A DNA stretch of 64,000 nt from Tetrastigma voinierianum (taxonomy: Eukaryota; Streptophyta; Magnoliopsida; Vitales; Vitaceae), in the NCBI GenBank assembly GCA_016808115.1, contig JAEQBH010006404.1, positions 1 to 64,000 on the forward strand. Direction: 5' to 3'. Of this stretch, positions 34,136-45,837 are shown in pieces. The stretch's first letter is position 1, and every line of letters starts with the position of its first letter. The notes under the pieces were generated by a model. That model did not search any database. It was given only the letters and a program-made list of their open reading frames with translations, and was not told where the DNA came from. Both the position numbers and the translations under genes were made by a program.

Positions 34136-34483
34136 ATTTCTTTAAGGTTTATAATAGTCATCCAAGGGAGAGTGCTGAAAGAAAATGAATGAATGATAAC
34201 CAATTTATAAAAAGAATGCTCAATACCTTTATAAAGTAAATAATATATGCCTTAAACAGTGTGATTACATACCGACGGTTTCTCAAACAACTATAAATAA
34301 CCTCCTCCTATTTGTATTTCATACACCAAAAAATAGAGAATAAGACTACTTTCTCTCCCAGTCTCTCTCTATATTTTTCTCATTCAAAGTGAATTAATTT
34401 TCACTTCAATTTTTGTTGCAATGATTTAATTGCAATCATTTTACAACAAAAACTATGAAATAAGGGTAAAAAAAAGCAAATAA

Positions 34484-36452
34484 TGTAAGACCCGAGAAAT
34501 TCCAATTTCTGGAAAAAGGGCAAAATCGTAATTTTGGTTACGAAATTTTAAGTTCGGTTAAAAATCCAAAATTAATTCTCTAGATCTCGGATGATGAAAT
34601 GGATTGTACCGTTGGAATCGTCTCGTGAAATCTAGCTAAAGACATGTAATTGTGAGAATTCCGAGATACCTAATTTACATCGCCGAGATCGTCGGCGCCG
34701 TGAACGATTTTCGATGCGACGAAGTCACATATAACACGTACTCATGTGCCAGATGGGAGTAAACGATTTAAAACAGAATCTACAGATAAATAACGCCAAA
34801 ACCGGGAACGCGACGAATTAAGTTTTTAAATAATTAAATGACAAAATAAATAATAAGGACTGTCTTCTCCAAATAACAAAAGACCAAAAACGTGGGAAAG
34901 AAAAAGGAAGACTTACAGTAGATCTAAAATTTGAGGCTTGCAGAATCGTCTATACTCTCTTAAATAATGCGCGATCTAACCTCGTTTACGGCCTTCTGGA
35001 CAAGAAGGAGAACTACTCTACGCGGAGAGGGCTTCGTGTGGGTACGGATTTAGTGGAGTTTCCTCAACCTCGAGGTGGGTTTCTCCCCTACTTGGGTTTT
35101 ATTCTCTTCTGCTATACCATGTAACGTTTTCATTGATCGAGGCCTTTAATGCCGTTACTCATCCCAAACCTCGACCGAATTGATATTAATTTTTGAAATC
35201 CAAATGTAGCAAATGTGGATCGCCATGGTCGACGGGGTGGTTGGAATGTTGCATTTGTGATAAATCATGGATTGATTTGGATGAGGCCTGAAATGGCCAT
35301 ATGAAATGCGTTCACAAAGGAACCGATGAATGGATGTGTTTGAACCGTGAAACCTGTGGTTTTTACCGCGCATAAAGACAGTGACACAAAAATATATTTT
35401 TGCAGGAAATGTGCTTATCGAAAGGATTCTGCCGAATTGCTCGCGGTTTGATCATTAGCCCAAGTGAGCTAATTCTTTGATGTATGAATTGGATTAATTA
35501 CACGATACGATTGTGTGATCGATATTACGCGATACGCTGCACGCTACATATTCGCACGCGACAAATCGTATTGGAACTGCATACATGCATTCCATATGCA
35601 CCGGAACATCCCTGACTATAGAAGTGAGTGCATGAGATGAGTCTAGAGAAATGGTCTCTGGAGGGTAGCCTAAAATATTACCCATTCGAGGGTAGTCCAA
35701 AACTAAAAATATCAATCGTCTGAGTGGGCCCAATCGATATTCATCGGAGGGCAGTCCACAACAAATAATATATCAATCGTCTGAGCGCCCAATCTGATAT
35801 ATACACACGGGGAGGGTTGTCCACAAACCAATAAACAATAATTTCATACGAGGCTTAGGCGAGTGTGAGAGAGAGAGTCGGAGGACTCCTGATCCGAGTT
35901 GGTTATGTAGACATTCAAGTAGGACTGCGAATTTGCTTGAATGTATGTTTATTTCAACATCAGACCGCACTTAGGTAGAGAGTAACCCACTTAGGGCGAT
36001 TCCACTACTGAGCATTAGCTCACCCTGTCGAGGGATACTATTTTACAGGTACAGGGAGCGTGCGAGGGGACGACTCGTCCTAGAGACCGAGGATTGGAAG
36101 AAAGCCGAAGCCAGGGCTTGCCCCCGATTTACACATGTATTAGAATTCTATAAGTTTGATATATGTTGTATAAGAGTAGAAACATATTAACTCTTGTAAC
36201 TATTGGGTATATAGTTGGATTCATAGTTGGTATGTATATTGAGTATTGTTTATGGGCCCAAGTGGCCATATTACTCATGTGGGATCGATATACTGGATTA
36301 TATCAGACCGTTTCGGGGACAGGATACGCAGCGTCAGAAATGGGCAGCTCCTGCATAAGCGAGACTCTCGCGATTTTTTTGAAGTGACGCCTGCAACCCG
36401 ACATCCACTTGTATTTGTTGACGGTACAACTGACCCTGCTCGGGGCGCTACA
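34484..36452 (+). mobile_element. Solo LTR (1.97 kb, Tekay-like gypsy) with perfect target duplication
   Basis: The LTR starts TGTAAGACCCGAGAAATT and ends CTCGGGGCGCTACA, so the termini TGTA...TACA are inverted repeats. It is flanked on both sides by AATAA (34479-34483 and 36453-36457). No internal region follows; the sequence after the right duplication is plain AT-rich DNA. It most likely arose by recombination between two LTRs. Related LTRs occur at 55168-57274 (minus) and from 62679 (plus). The ORFs at 35155-36479 are shadows within the LTR. Confidence 0.9.
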
Positions 36453-36457
36453 AATAA

Positions 36458-36887
36458 CGATTATTCCTTATATTCTTAGTTCTTTTTCCCATATTCTTTG
36501 TACCCTCCTTTTGTTTCTTTAATTTTTTTTTTATTATTTTAAAAAGTGCTTATGTTAAGTAGCAATATTGATATTTAATTATAATAATTACACTCACAAT
36601 TAATGAAAACTATGAGAAATTATTTTTACCCTTCTAAGTTCCAACAATTCTTATTGAAATTAGTATGAAGAAACAATCAAATTGATATTCTAGATTGAAA
36701 AAAAAATCTTAAAATTGGGGAATGTATAGAGAGATGACTAATAATATTTCCTGTGAGGAGAATCGAAGGACTAATATGAAATCCATCTCATGGTTCAACT
36801 CATCAGAAAGAAACCATATAAGTGGTTAGTTTGTAACAGCGAAGATGACAACATCAAATAGAGCTTCTCATCTAGGGAGTATATGAC
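36458..36887. other. Spacer between solo LTR and duplication
   Basis: AT-rich sequence without recognised features. Confidence 0.5.
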
Positions 36888-38505
36888 TTACTAGGGAGGA
36901 ATACATTGATTTAATAGTTTTAAAATATTTTAATATTTTAATTATATTTTATTTTCTTCTTTCTTTCCTAATTTGCGGTGAAATAATGAACCAAACATAA
37001 CTTGAATCTAAAATTATTACAACTGTTAATTTATCCTTATTTTATTGAATAGAGTTTTATTTTTTTCCAATATTAATCGAAAAATTTTATTTACAACAAT
37101 TTATTCTAAAATATAATTGCAAAGTAAATATGAAATCTATTGTGTATTATTAGTACATAGATGTATAAAATTTTAAAAATAAAATAAATTATTTGATGAG
37201 TTAACAAACCCACAACAATTTTATCTGAGTACAAGCATTTTTTACAGGGAAAAGTTTGTATCAGGCTCCTCATTTCAAAATATTTGGACATTCATACTAA
37301 GAATTGGGAATCCATGATTCATGCTACATCCATAAAAACTAATTAGGATTCTGTCAATGTACTATCATAACTAGTTATTGTACTATTAGTTATTGTACTA
37401 GTACATTAACTAGTTATGACAGTATATTAATTAGTTATGGTAATACATTCGTTAGTTATGACATTCGCTAGTTATGATAATACATTGACAAAATCCTAAT
37501 TATTTTTTATGAGAGTAACCTGAGTCAAGGATACTCAATTCTTGGTAATGGATGTCCAACTATTTCAAATTGATAATCAGATACCTAGTTTTCCTTTTTT
37601 TTAACATAAATATGCACATGACACTTCAATATACTTTTTGAAATGAAACCAATTTCCCCAAAACATAAGTACGTAAAGGCCCTTTTCTATTTTTCCTTTT
37701 TTTTTAAGATACCTATATAATACGTTACGTTTGCTAAATTTAATTTAGTTAAAATATTCTAATGAATATTAAATATTTCATATTTTTAGGAAGTCATTAT
37801 CATTTTTAAAGTTATTGTGAGGTAGTATCATTTTATGTTTAAAAAACAATCAATAAAAAGTGTCTTAGAACAACCTGAGTTTTTTCTGATTTTTTTTTCT
37901 CTCGTTATGCTGCCAAATTAATTAAAATATTAGGAAAATTATTAAATTTTTAAAAAACCGAGATAATACAATTAATTTTATACTTAGTTTTTTGAAGATG
38001 AAACATCTTTTTGGTGAGTTCTTATTAGTAATGAAATAACGAGATTTTGGTTTAGATATACCTTTTTCTTTTCATTTTTAAAAATAAAATTAATAATAAC
38101 TTTATATGTCATGCTTGGTTGAACTGATAGCTTATTCACCCCAATAAGTTCTTATAGGTTGTTTCATAGAATAGTCATATTTAAATGAAAATTAATGAAC
38201 TAAATGAGAGTAAGATTTTAAAAAATTTGGTGTTTATCTAAAAATTCCTTTTATAGTCTAAAAATTAGCATATTTAATATTGAACATGTTATTATCTTAT
38301 ATAAGAATTCACTAATTTCTAATCTTTAAATATATTTAATATTTGATTTAAAATATTTTTTAGAAGTCATGATCATTTTTATCGTAAATTTTATTATTGT
38401 GAGTTGGCACAATTTAAAAAAAAAAAGTGTCTAAAAATACCGTAAATTTAGGATTTTTCCGTTTTACTATTAACTCATCATACTCCACGATTAATTATAA
38501 TATGA
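36888..38505 (+). repeat. 1.6 kb segmental duplication, copy A (paralog of 53585-55166)
   Basis: CTTACTAGGGAGGAATACAT marks the start in both copies. The homology runs through GGACATTCATACTAAGA, ATAAGTA.GTAAAGG, TCTAATGAATATTAAATATT and ATTGAACATGTTATTATCTT to TTTACTATTAACTCATCATA and the sequence ACGATTAATTATAATA. Copy A continues as TGATTCTCATT, showing the uninterrupted state, whereas copy B is broken there by a gypsy LTR. No coding sequence is recognised. Confidence 0.9.
37331..37511. repeat. Foldback (inverted-repeat) element, about 181 bp
   Basis: The left arm starts CATAAAAACTAATTAGGATT, and the right arm, read on the minus strand from 37511, starts CATAAAAAATAATTAGGATT. Both continue as TGTCAATGTA.TATCATAACT, giving arms of about 45 bases with few mismatches. 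The loop holds short TAGTTATG/TAGTTATT repeats about 20-25 bases apart. This could be a MITE-type foldback or a hairpin RNA source. No clear target duplication. It lies inside copy A of the 1.6 kb duplication. Confidence 0.8.
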
Positions 38506-38653
38506 TTCTCATTAAAAGTTGAAAATTTATTTAATATGCTTAACGCCATTCTTGTTTTTATTCATATTTTCTTATTAGTCTTTCTTTATGTCATCCAATT
38601 AATTGGGTACCACAGGAGCCACAATTCGTAAAAGGTACATGATAAGAAATGTT

Positions 38654-38658
38654 ATTAT
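38654..38658. repeat. Target site duplication (left) of Tat-like element
   Basis: ATTAT directly precedes the TG of the 5' LTR and matches ATTAT at 51399-51403 after the CA of the 3' LTR. Confidence 0.85.
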
Positions 38659-39297
38659 TGTATAACCATGGCTTTTGGTCCAAAGATCCCCATTCAAAGG
38701 CTTAATCAAAGCCCACAGGAGGCCCAAGTATCCTCACACGAAGATGGATCTGAACCACGGCCTGAAGTCCGGCTTGTGGACTATCCGGTTACAACAAAGG
38801 CTTCCAAGATTTATTGTCGGGGCACATCCTCTTCTAGCCAGCTGCTATCTCTAAGAAGATAGCCAACCAATGATTTCTCGGCTGATCCCTCGCAGCTCAA
38901 GAACACATTCTCCCATAAAACCACGCACGTAACCGCCCTTAGGATGATCAAACGATCCTTGAGGCGGAAGATTCAGGTGACTTAGCTATCCAAAAGGAAA
39001 AACGGTTGACGCGCAAATAAAGCGCCTTCCTCCCTTCCATTTCGGAAACCAATCACCCACTTTCCATAAAAAGTGGATCATCCTCCTCCTTCATAAATAA
39101 GGAAGGAATGACAATAGAAAGGTATAGGAAAATACACTACTGGAACACTGACATTTACACTCTCTATTTCTTTGTCTAGTTTAAGCATCGGAGAGCCGGC
39201 CAACACACCATCGCCGGTGCCTTGTTTGTTTTGCAAGTCCTTGCTGCCAGGTTAATGCCCCGACGATCCGATGACTCTGAGAATCCGAGAGACAACA
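38659..39297 (+). repeat. 5' LTR of Tat-like element
   Basis: It begins TGTATAACCATGGCTTTTGG and ends GAGAGACAACA. It aligns over its length with 50774-51398. Identity is uneven: the part 39015-39114 is identical base for base to 51122-51221, while the first 350 bases are strongly diverged. Confidence 0.9.
39088..39104 (+). promoter_or_regulatory. Possible LTR core promoter (TATA-like)
   Basis: CTTCATAAATAAGGAAGG lies in the perfectly conserved LTR core, and about 200 bases upstream of the LTR end. It has the composition of a TATA box region. The 3' LTR has the same text near 51196-51212. Only the motif and its conservation support this. Confidence 0.35.
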
Positions 39298-39299
39298 AT

Positions 39300-39319
39300 T
39301 GGCGCAGTCTGTGGGAACG
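39300..39319 (+). other. Primer binding site of Tat-like element
   Basis: TGGCGCAGTCTGTGGGAACG starts two bases after the 5' LTR. It differs at one position from the TGGCGCCGTCTGTGGGAA type commonly found at this place in plant gypsy elements, which pairs with the 3' end of a tRNA ending in CCA. I do not assign the tRNA. Confidence 0.8.
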
Positions 39320-39486
39320 ACCAAGCAAAAAATCTCATCGGCAACGTACGAGGCTACGTCGGCTATCAAGCGATTCCCCACACCCTGAAGATTCAGTAGT
39401 TCCCGCTCACACATTCTGGCTCGCTGATTCATCACTATACAAGAACCCAAGAAATCACCCTTTGAGGATCGCCGCTTAGCCAGGAT

Positions 39487-41000
39487 ATGGAGACGAAGCA
39501 AAGAAGAGCATGCCAAATGTATGGTTGAATCAGGAATCGTATAATCCATCTCAGAACAAGAGAACGGCTCGCTTGGAAGAGGATTGTAGCGACATATGCA
39601 CCAGGGAGCAGACATCATGCACCACAAACAACAAAGGCAAGAGCCCATCCCACGGTGACGTTGATGCAAAGAAATGGATGACGAAGTTATCCTCCGGTAG
39701 CCTCATTCTGACCACAATTCTAAAGAACAATGTGGAGGCCGACCGAGAAAGAGGCCTCGTTGGCTGCCCAATCCGTCTGCTAGTGTCATGCATCGCCGAC
39801 ACGGCGAGAAATCACAGAGTGACGACAGTCGGAAGGGGCCCTCGAAAATGTGCCCACGTGGCATAGGGGCATAGCACTATCACTTCCATTCATGTATCCT
39901 ACCTTCGGGGCTGTACCCACCCCGCACATGCCTACATCCACCACTATCCGGGGACCTGAAGAGATGCTATCCTCTCACTGGCTAGCATCTGAGATATGAA
40001 CCACCACATGACTTTGTCATACCGTCTTTTGCCATTTATGATGGCTCCTCTAATCCGTATGACCACATGCTGCACTTTAATCAGGCTATGATACTCAATG
40101 CGGGAGACAACCGCTTACTATGCAAAGTGTTCCCGACCAGCTTGAAGGGGCCCGCCCTACTTGGTTCCACAAACTCCCATGGAGATCTATCAACTCCGTC
40201 TGAGTCAGGTCGATTTGTTTCCCAAGACTGCTCGCCCGATAGAAGGGAAACATCAACAGAACCATCTTCGCGGAGGACGAATCCATCCGCGATTTCACTG
40301 TAAGATTTAGTGGGGTCAGCCCAACGTATTGATTCTGACAAGATGGACGTGGTCCTCCGCACTTTAGAAGGATCTTTAATGACCACCCCATTTTTCACTG
40401 CTATCTCCGGATCACCCACGACAATGGAAGAATCAGATGACTCCGCGATAAATATTCAACACCGGTGAACAATATCCTATGTACCTCTCAAACCGTGATG
40501 ATCACAAACACCAGCAAAGAAGCCACCCACTAAGGGTCGGGCCTTAACAAAAGGAGCCAGTAAGAACCGTAGTGGTTCCCGAGACCAATCGAGAGAAAGA
40601 GGGAACTTTCGCCATCCTCCGAACATCTCTTACGATTGTACCCTTCCTCTCATCCGGGATCACCCCGACTTCAAATGGTCCACACCCATTCAGTGATATC
40701 CCGCACAGCGCAACCAGTCTTTGAGATGTGATTACCATAGAGACCATGGGCATGAGACTAACCGATGTCGAAGCCTGAAATTTATGGTGGAAAGATTAAT
40801 CAAAAATGAATTTCACCCTTTAAGATATAAATTGGGAGATTCATCCACTGAGCTTCAGGCTACCCCCATTGCTTAAAGAATAAGAGCTCGCAAGCAGAGT
40901 TCCCATCTCGAACTCCTACCACCATAAACCACATACCAGCACCATCAACGATCGATATCGCCTGCTTAGAAGAAGAGGTCATGGCGCGCGTACCACGCCC
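39487..41000 (+). pseudogene. gag region of Tat-like element, broken
   Basis: A probable start METKQRRACQMYG lies at 39487. Capsid-like text appears around 39940-40480 in shifting frames: RGPEEMLSSHWLAS, then SIRDFTVRFSGVS, which corresponds to the conserved 'ESLRDYVxRF' helix of plant gag proteins. Downstream, zinc-finger-type residues near 40700 are unclear. The frames listed at 40067-40303 (plus) and 40081-40419 (minus) cross the same region and do not represent separate genes. The product would assemble the particle. Confidence 0.72.
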
Positions 41001-41059
41001 CAGCCCGGGCAGTAAACACCATCCACGTCCTAGACAACATCAAAGCAATCCAACCAATC

Positions 41060-41560
41060 GACGACCCTATATCCTTTCCCCCTATTAACCCATCTAGGGT
41101 CATTACTCCACACCACGATGCACTTGTACTTACTTTATGTATTAACGATTTTGATGTGCACAGTATTTGGCCGACTCGGCAAAGACGGCCGAATTGGCTG
41201 TACCGCCTCGCCTTCAAAAGTATATGAACATCTCTTTTGATAGGCTGAGTTCGGCTGGTAGAATCCTTTCCAGCTTTAACTGGGAAACCATAATAACGAT
41301 GGGCAACATTGCTCTCTCCGTCAAGGCAGAGCCGGTAGTCCAGTAGGTCTTATTTTCAGTTGTTGAGGACCTGGGATCTTACAATGCCATTGTTGGCCGA
41401 GCTTGGCTGCATGCAATGAAAGCCGTGCCCTCGACCTAGCACCAAATGATCGCCTACACCAAAGGCTGGCACTGACCTCCCGAGCGTACCAACCAGCGTG
41501 ACCGAAGGCTACCAATCGGCCGCGCGAGCGTGAGAAAACGAGTGCTTCTACAAACCGACC
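41060..41560 (+). pseudogene. Aspartic protease domain of Tat-like element
   Basis: The plus strand reads ADSAKTAEL at about 41170, in the place of the active-site D-(G/S)-(G/S)-S-A block. It continues AVPPRLQKYMNISFDRLS and, about 75 residues later, SYNAIVGRAWLHAMKAVPS, which matches the C-terminal block (SYNAILGRPTL) of Tat-group proteases. The catalytic triplet is altered (DSA) and stops interrupt the frame near 41345 and 41438, so it is inactive. Confidence 0.8.
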
Positions 41561-41839
41561 TCAAGACCTGTGCCCCGTAATATCAATTACAACTCAAGCC
41601 GCCAAGCGAGGCGAGGACAAGGCGCTGGGTCGTAATTTCGAATCAATATGCTCTAGACGGCCGGATAAATCCAATACATGTTAATTTCTTCCTATCTAAT
41701 GGGAAAGGAACAAATACACTGTGTTTTGTCTGTAATATGGATATATTTGACTGACTCATCGGTGACATGGTCGAGACAACCCCATACATGCCTCTCACAA
41801 ATTGAATGTCATCCCTTCGGCCAAGCTGATTAGACAGAA

Positions 41840-42560
41840 AGTGAGGCGTTTCCACCCATACCGCCATCAGGTTATTCAAACATAAGTGGATAATCTTTTA
41901 GCGCAAGATTCCATCGTGGAGATAAAGTAATCTTAATGGTTGGCCAATGTGTTTAGTCTCAAAAAAGGCAAAGAATGGAGAGTGTGCGTGGATTGGTACG
42001 TATCTCGACCGAGGCATGCCCAAAAGACGCTCTTCCCTCCGCCTCGAATAGACTCAAATTCGACACGTCAAAGTGCATGGATGTTGTCATTCCCCGATGC
42101 CTCGTCATTGAATACCCATGCATCCTCCGTGACGCCGAAACAAATTCTTCATCACCTTGCACCTGTTCGTACACAATGTCGCTTTACTTAAAGAATGCCG
42201 CTTTACGTAATTCAAAGGTTAATGACCGCATGTTCAGCTCGCTACTAGGAAAGACTCATGGAGGTTTACATTGATGATAAGGTCAAAGTCAAGGGAACGC
42301 CCCGGGATCTTCATGTCAACACCTACAAGAGGTTTTAACCCCACGTGTACAAGATGAAGCTCAATCCTCTAAGTGTCCCTTCGAGTCGCACGGCTCGTTT
42401 CATGGTGATTTAGATGGGGATAGAAGCCAACCCCGCTTAGCTTAAAGCTATTTGGACTCTGCCTCTCGCCAGAGAGGGGTAAAGAATTTGATCTGTCGAT
42501 TGGTCGCTGGCGGTTCATCTCTACATGCAATCGCTTAAAGTCGCTTCTTGCTACCTCAAG
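41840..42560 (+). pseudogene. Reverse transcriptase domain of Tat-like element
   Basis: WPM then KKGKEWRVCVDW near 41970 is the conserved N-terminal RT block. About 300 bases later EVYIDDKVKVKG carries the catalytic Y-x-DD (42267-42278), followed by YKMKLNPL and a GIEANPA-like block near 42420. Between the blocks about 60-80 residues of the palm (the segment containing SGYNQI and MPFGL) are missing or unreadable. Frames at 41959-42174 (minus) are shadows. Confidence 0.85.
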
Positions 42561-42599
42561 GGGGGCCAACTAGCAGGTGGAATGAGAATGTGATGAAGC

Positions 42600-43650
42600 C
42601 CCCACTATATCAAACAAAGATCTTAACCTCAAGCCTTGCCAGCCTGGCCTACGAAACACTCTTCTTTGTATACTGCGCTCTTGTGGATGTCTTAGCTGAG
42701 CCATATGTTCAAAGAAGATGAGAATGTAGCAGAGGCCGCATTTTCGTCAAGAAGTCCTTAGTCAACTGAAACTCGATGCAACCTTACCTCAGAAAGCAAT
42801 GCAGATTAGCCCTCCGAGTAGCAACGAAGAAGCTCCTCCCATACTTCCAAGCACACCCATCAAGCTGGTGCTAACTAACCTTCTTCTTCTGAGCACCATT
42901 CACAAAGCCTCGACTCGTTCAAAGAGGATGGCTCACTGGGAAATTGAAATTGATGACATTCAAAGATAAGCCAAGATCAAGCAAAAAGACAGTTCGTAGA
43001 TTTAGCAGAAATCCCCTAACCGAGCGAGCCGGGCAATGAACCTGCGGTCTTAATGTAGACGAAGACTTTAAACCCTGAGCCGGCATACCCGCTTGGTAAC
43101 TTAAATCTCCGGGATCTGGGAGAAAATCGAGCGGTGCTATCCGCTTGTGCTTCGCCTTCAACAACGCAACTGAATATGAGCCATCCTAGCCTAATTGAAC
43201 TAGCTGCCATCAGTCACCCGACAAGCTTTTGATCGGAAGTGATTCTCACTTAAGGGTGTAAGTGAACAAAGAACACAATCTAGACCTGTACATAAAAAAG
43301 TATGTATCCCCGGGTTAAGCAACACGCTTAGGTAGCCTTTTCACTGAAGCTCTAACACATCCCTAGGGATCGCACGAGAAAGCTTGACGCTCGGCCGTGA
43401 GCTCTTCCAGCAAGGTAAGGTATTTTTGGCCCCATCTATTACTGCCCTGGATTCTTCACTATCACTACTCGGCAAGTCGTGGACAAGGTCTCCTCTTCCT
43501 GGATGGACCCCATAGTACAATATATCAACACGGGAGAACTCCTAAACCAAAGGAACAAAGCTCACAAGATCCAGATCCAGTCGGCTAGGTTCTCTTGGTT
43601 AATAAGATCTCAGCTTAATCCACATCCAGATTCGGCCGCACTTCAAAGTA
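42600..43650 (+). pseudogene. RNase H and spacer of Tat-like element, poorly preserved
   Basis: By position this stretch should contain RNase H. FAFNNATEYE near 43150 fits the 'FxASNNEAEYEAL' motif and SPDKLLIGSD the following SDSQL region. The text near 43500 (WMDP and IYQH.. TGELL-like) fits the linker before integrase. Many stops are present. Minus-strand frames 42919-43210 are shadows. Confidence 0.6.
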
Positions 43651-43659
43651 CTTAACTAC

Positions 43660-44702
43660 CGAATAGGGACAATATGTATTGGCCGAACTACATGAAGGGA
43701 TATGTGGTAATCATCCAAGAGGCAGAACATTGGCACACAGAGCCCGCACTCAGGGGTATTATTGGCCAACCATGAGATCTAACGCCGTCAACTACGTACG
43801 AAAGTGTGATCAGCGTCAACACTCAGCCGCCTTAAGATCACCACCAGATTTAATTTCCATCACGAGCCCGACCTTTCGCCACGGGGAATTGAGATAGTCG
43901 CCGCCTCACCGCCCGCTTTCTAGGAAACATCATGGTAGCCACCGATTATTTCAGTTGAAGTGGATGGGGAGGCCAGAGGCTCGTGATCACTTAAAGATAA
44001 GGATGTCACTCGCTTAATCCGGGAAGAATATCACACTCATCGGCTTCGTATACCCCGATCAATTATATCGCATAACTAACCACTTGATAGCCGCATACAG
44101 AACTTTGCTAGAATTGAAAATAAAGAATCCACTCCACTCACTAAGATCTCGTAGCTACGCCAGCGTGCTTTGAATAAAACCCATCACCGCCAAAGAAACG
44201 GTTAGACTCAGCTAAAAGCAAATGGGTGGATGAACTCCCTAGGGTACTTTAGGCCTACGTAACGCACAAAACAGAAGGGCATCTTAACCAGATATCCCCT
44301 TTCAAGGCCACTATGGGATGGAGGCTATAGTCCCACGTAAAATCGGCATGGCTCCATGTTCGAACCGATATACCCGAGCAACAACATCGAACTGTGATTA
44401 AAGACTCGGGACATGGCAAGAGTGGATACAGCTGGGCACGGCCGTAAATAGCACTCAGATTACCGCAGCTAGCAAGCCTATACAATGTATGCGTGAAAAA
44501 CCCGAATGTTTCAAATTTAAGGACCCGTCCCCGAAAAGTTTTCAGAACACACCGATCCACACCAAAGTTCCAACCAAACTAGGAGGGACAATATATTGTA
44601 ACACGGGCCGACGAATCTAAATTGTATGCATTAGATAAACTAGACGGGACACTTGTACCTAGAATGTGGAATGTTATGCACCTCAAAAGGTACTATCAAT
44701 AA
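43660..44702 (+). pseudogene. Integrase of Tat-like element
   Basis: YVLAELHEGICGNHP and RTLAHRARTQGYYWPTMRS carry the His-His half of the HHCC zinc finger. YVRKCDQRQ follows, where the second zinc Cys (normally CxxC) is Arg. The core starts with IMVATDYFS near 43930 and decays. The C-terminal end is well kept: TLVPRMWNVMHLKRYYQ and a stop at 44700-44702. The integrase would insert the cDNA; the catalytic Asp residues cannot all be placed. Confidence 0.87.
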
Positions 44703-44743
44703 AGAATGATTCAATTTCTAACCATGTTCCCGTGTCAATTTTT

Positions 44744-44905
44744 CATTACAAAGCCCAGTAAGGTTTGATAGTCCTACCTACCGTATGGTCGATGCCTAGT
44801 TGGTTCATTACAAATACGGTAAGGTTGATGTCTCACCTACTTCAGTATGCCGATGCCCAACCCGGTTCATTACGGCTTCGGCAAGCGCTGTAAGGGGGAC
44901 AAATG
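44744..44905 (+). repeat. 62-bp tandem repeats just after integrase
   Basis: CATTACAAAG, CATTACAAAT and CATTACGGCT start at 44744, 44806 and 44868, exactly 62 bp apart. The units share GGTAAGG(T)TTGATGT, CCTAC, GTATG.CGATGCC and GGTT. The third unit is partial and more diverged. Short tandem arrays are usual in the 3' untranslated region of Tat-group elements. Confidence 0.85.
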
Positions 44906-45835
44906 AACCTGGTTTACCGGAGTGTTCATCCGAACCTAATCTATGTCCTCCTCAAGGTACATCTTTGCCTACCTGGCAAGAAGAACTAAATTACGTGATT
45001 CAACAAAGAGAAAGCGACAACATCCCAGATTCGCAAACAACATGTGTTTTATTAATAGATCTTGGTTATAGAATAACAAACATGGGTGAAGGAACAAGGC
45101 TCAACGAGCAATCACAAAATACAACCCATAAACATCATGTTCCTCACTCTCCCTAGTTACTCTAAGCGAAAATCAACTCGCATTCGACTCCCACCTCTAC
45201 AGAGAGAGATACCGCCGCCCTTATTATCCATCTCAAGAACTATTAAACGAAGCCTCCTCTCCGGGGGGCACATTCATCTGCCACCAGACGAACATCATGG
45301 ACGTAACTTCGACAGGACAAAGACCCTGGGGCATCGAGGGTTAATAAAGAACTCGTGGATAACGGCTCGATGTGTCCGCATCCACCTAGAAACCCTGGGT
45401 CACCTACAAATATTATGTGCAAAAGCATAACAGCTATACCTATAGTTGAAAATCACGTCAAGCCTCCTGAAGCCTCCCAGTGCCTTTTTCTTTTAAGTAG
45501 CCTCATTCCTGGATAAATGACACTCATCCTAACAAGCCCCGGGTTTTGTAAAGCATAGAGACTGCTCGGGCGCTGGGGACGACTAGCCTCGTCTCCTGCT
45601 TTCCCCGCCTAGCCTTGAAACCGCCAGGCATTTCGACCCGGCCAACCCAACTCCACTTCAAGGCCTCGCACTCCCCCGTCGCAAGCATCCATGCGGCCAC
45701 TGAGGCCTCATAACGAGCAAGACTTCTCCGCCTTCTAGCCACCGTCCCGACGCCTCTCTTTGGCCTCTTTCTTTCTCCCAAATGGAGCTCGACCGCTTCG
45801 CTTAGCAAGCACTCATCGTTGTTGAATACACAAAA
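44906..45835. other. 3' region of Tat-like element, first part
   Basis: Several short frames on both strands (for example 44800-45156 plus, 45524-45841 minus) overlap. No domain is recognised. The region is GC-richer than the flanks and belongs to the element. Confidence 0.5.
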
Positions 45836-45837
45836 GA

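Noticed and set aside
39181..39669. 162-aa minus-strand frame with many Cys residues
   Set aside because: It spans the LTR end, the PBS and the gag start of a plus-strand retrotransposon, so it is a shadow.
44744..44905. CRISPR-like array
   Set aside because: Periodic units are present, but there are no identical repeats separated by unique spacers, and the setting is a plant retrotransposon.
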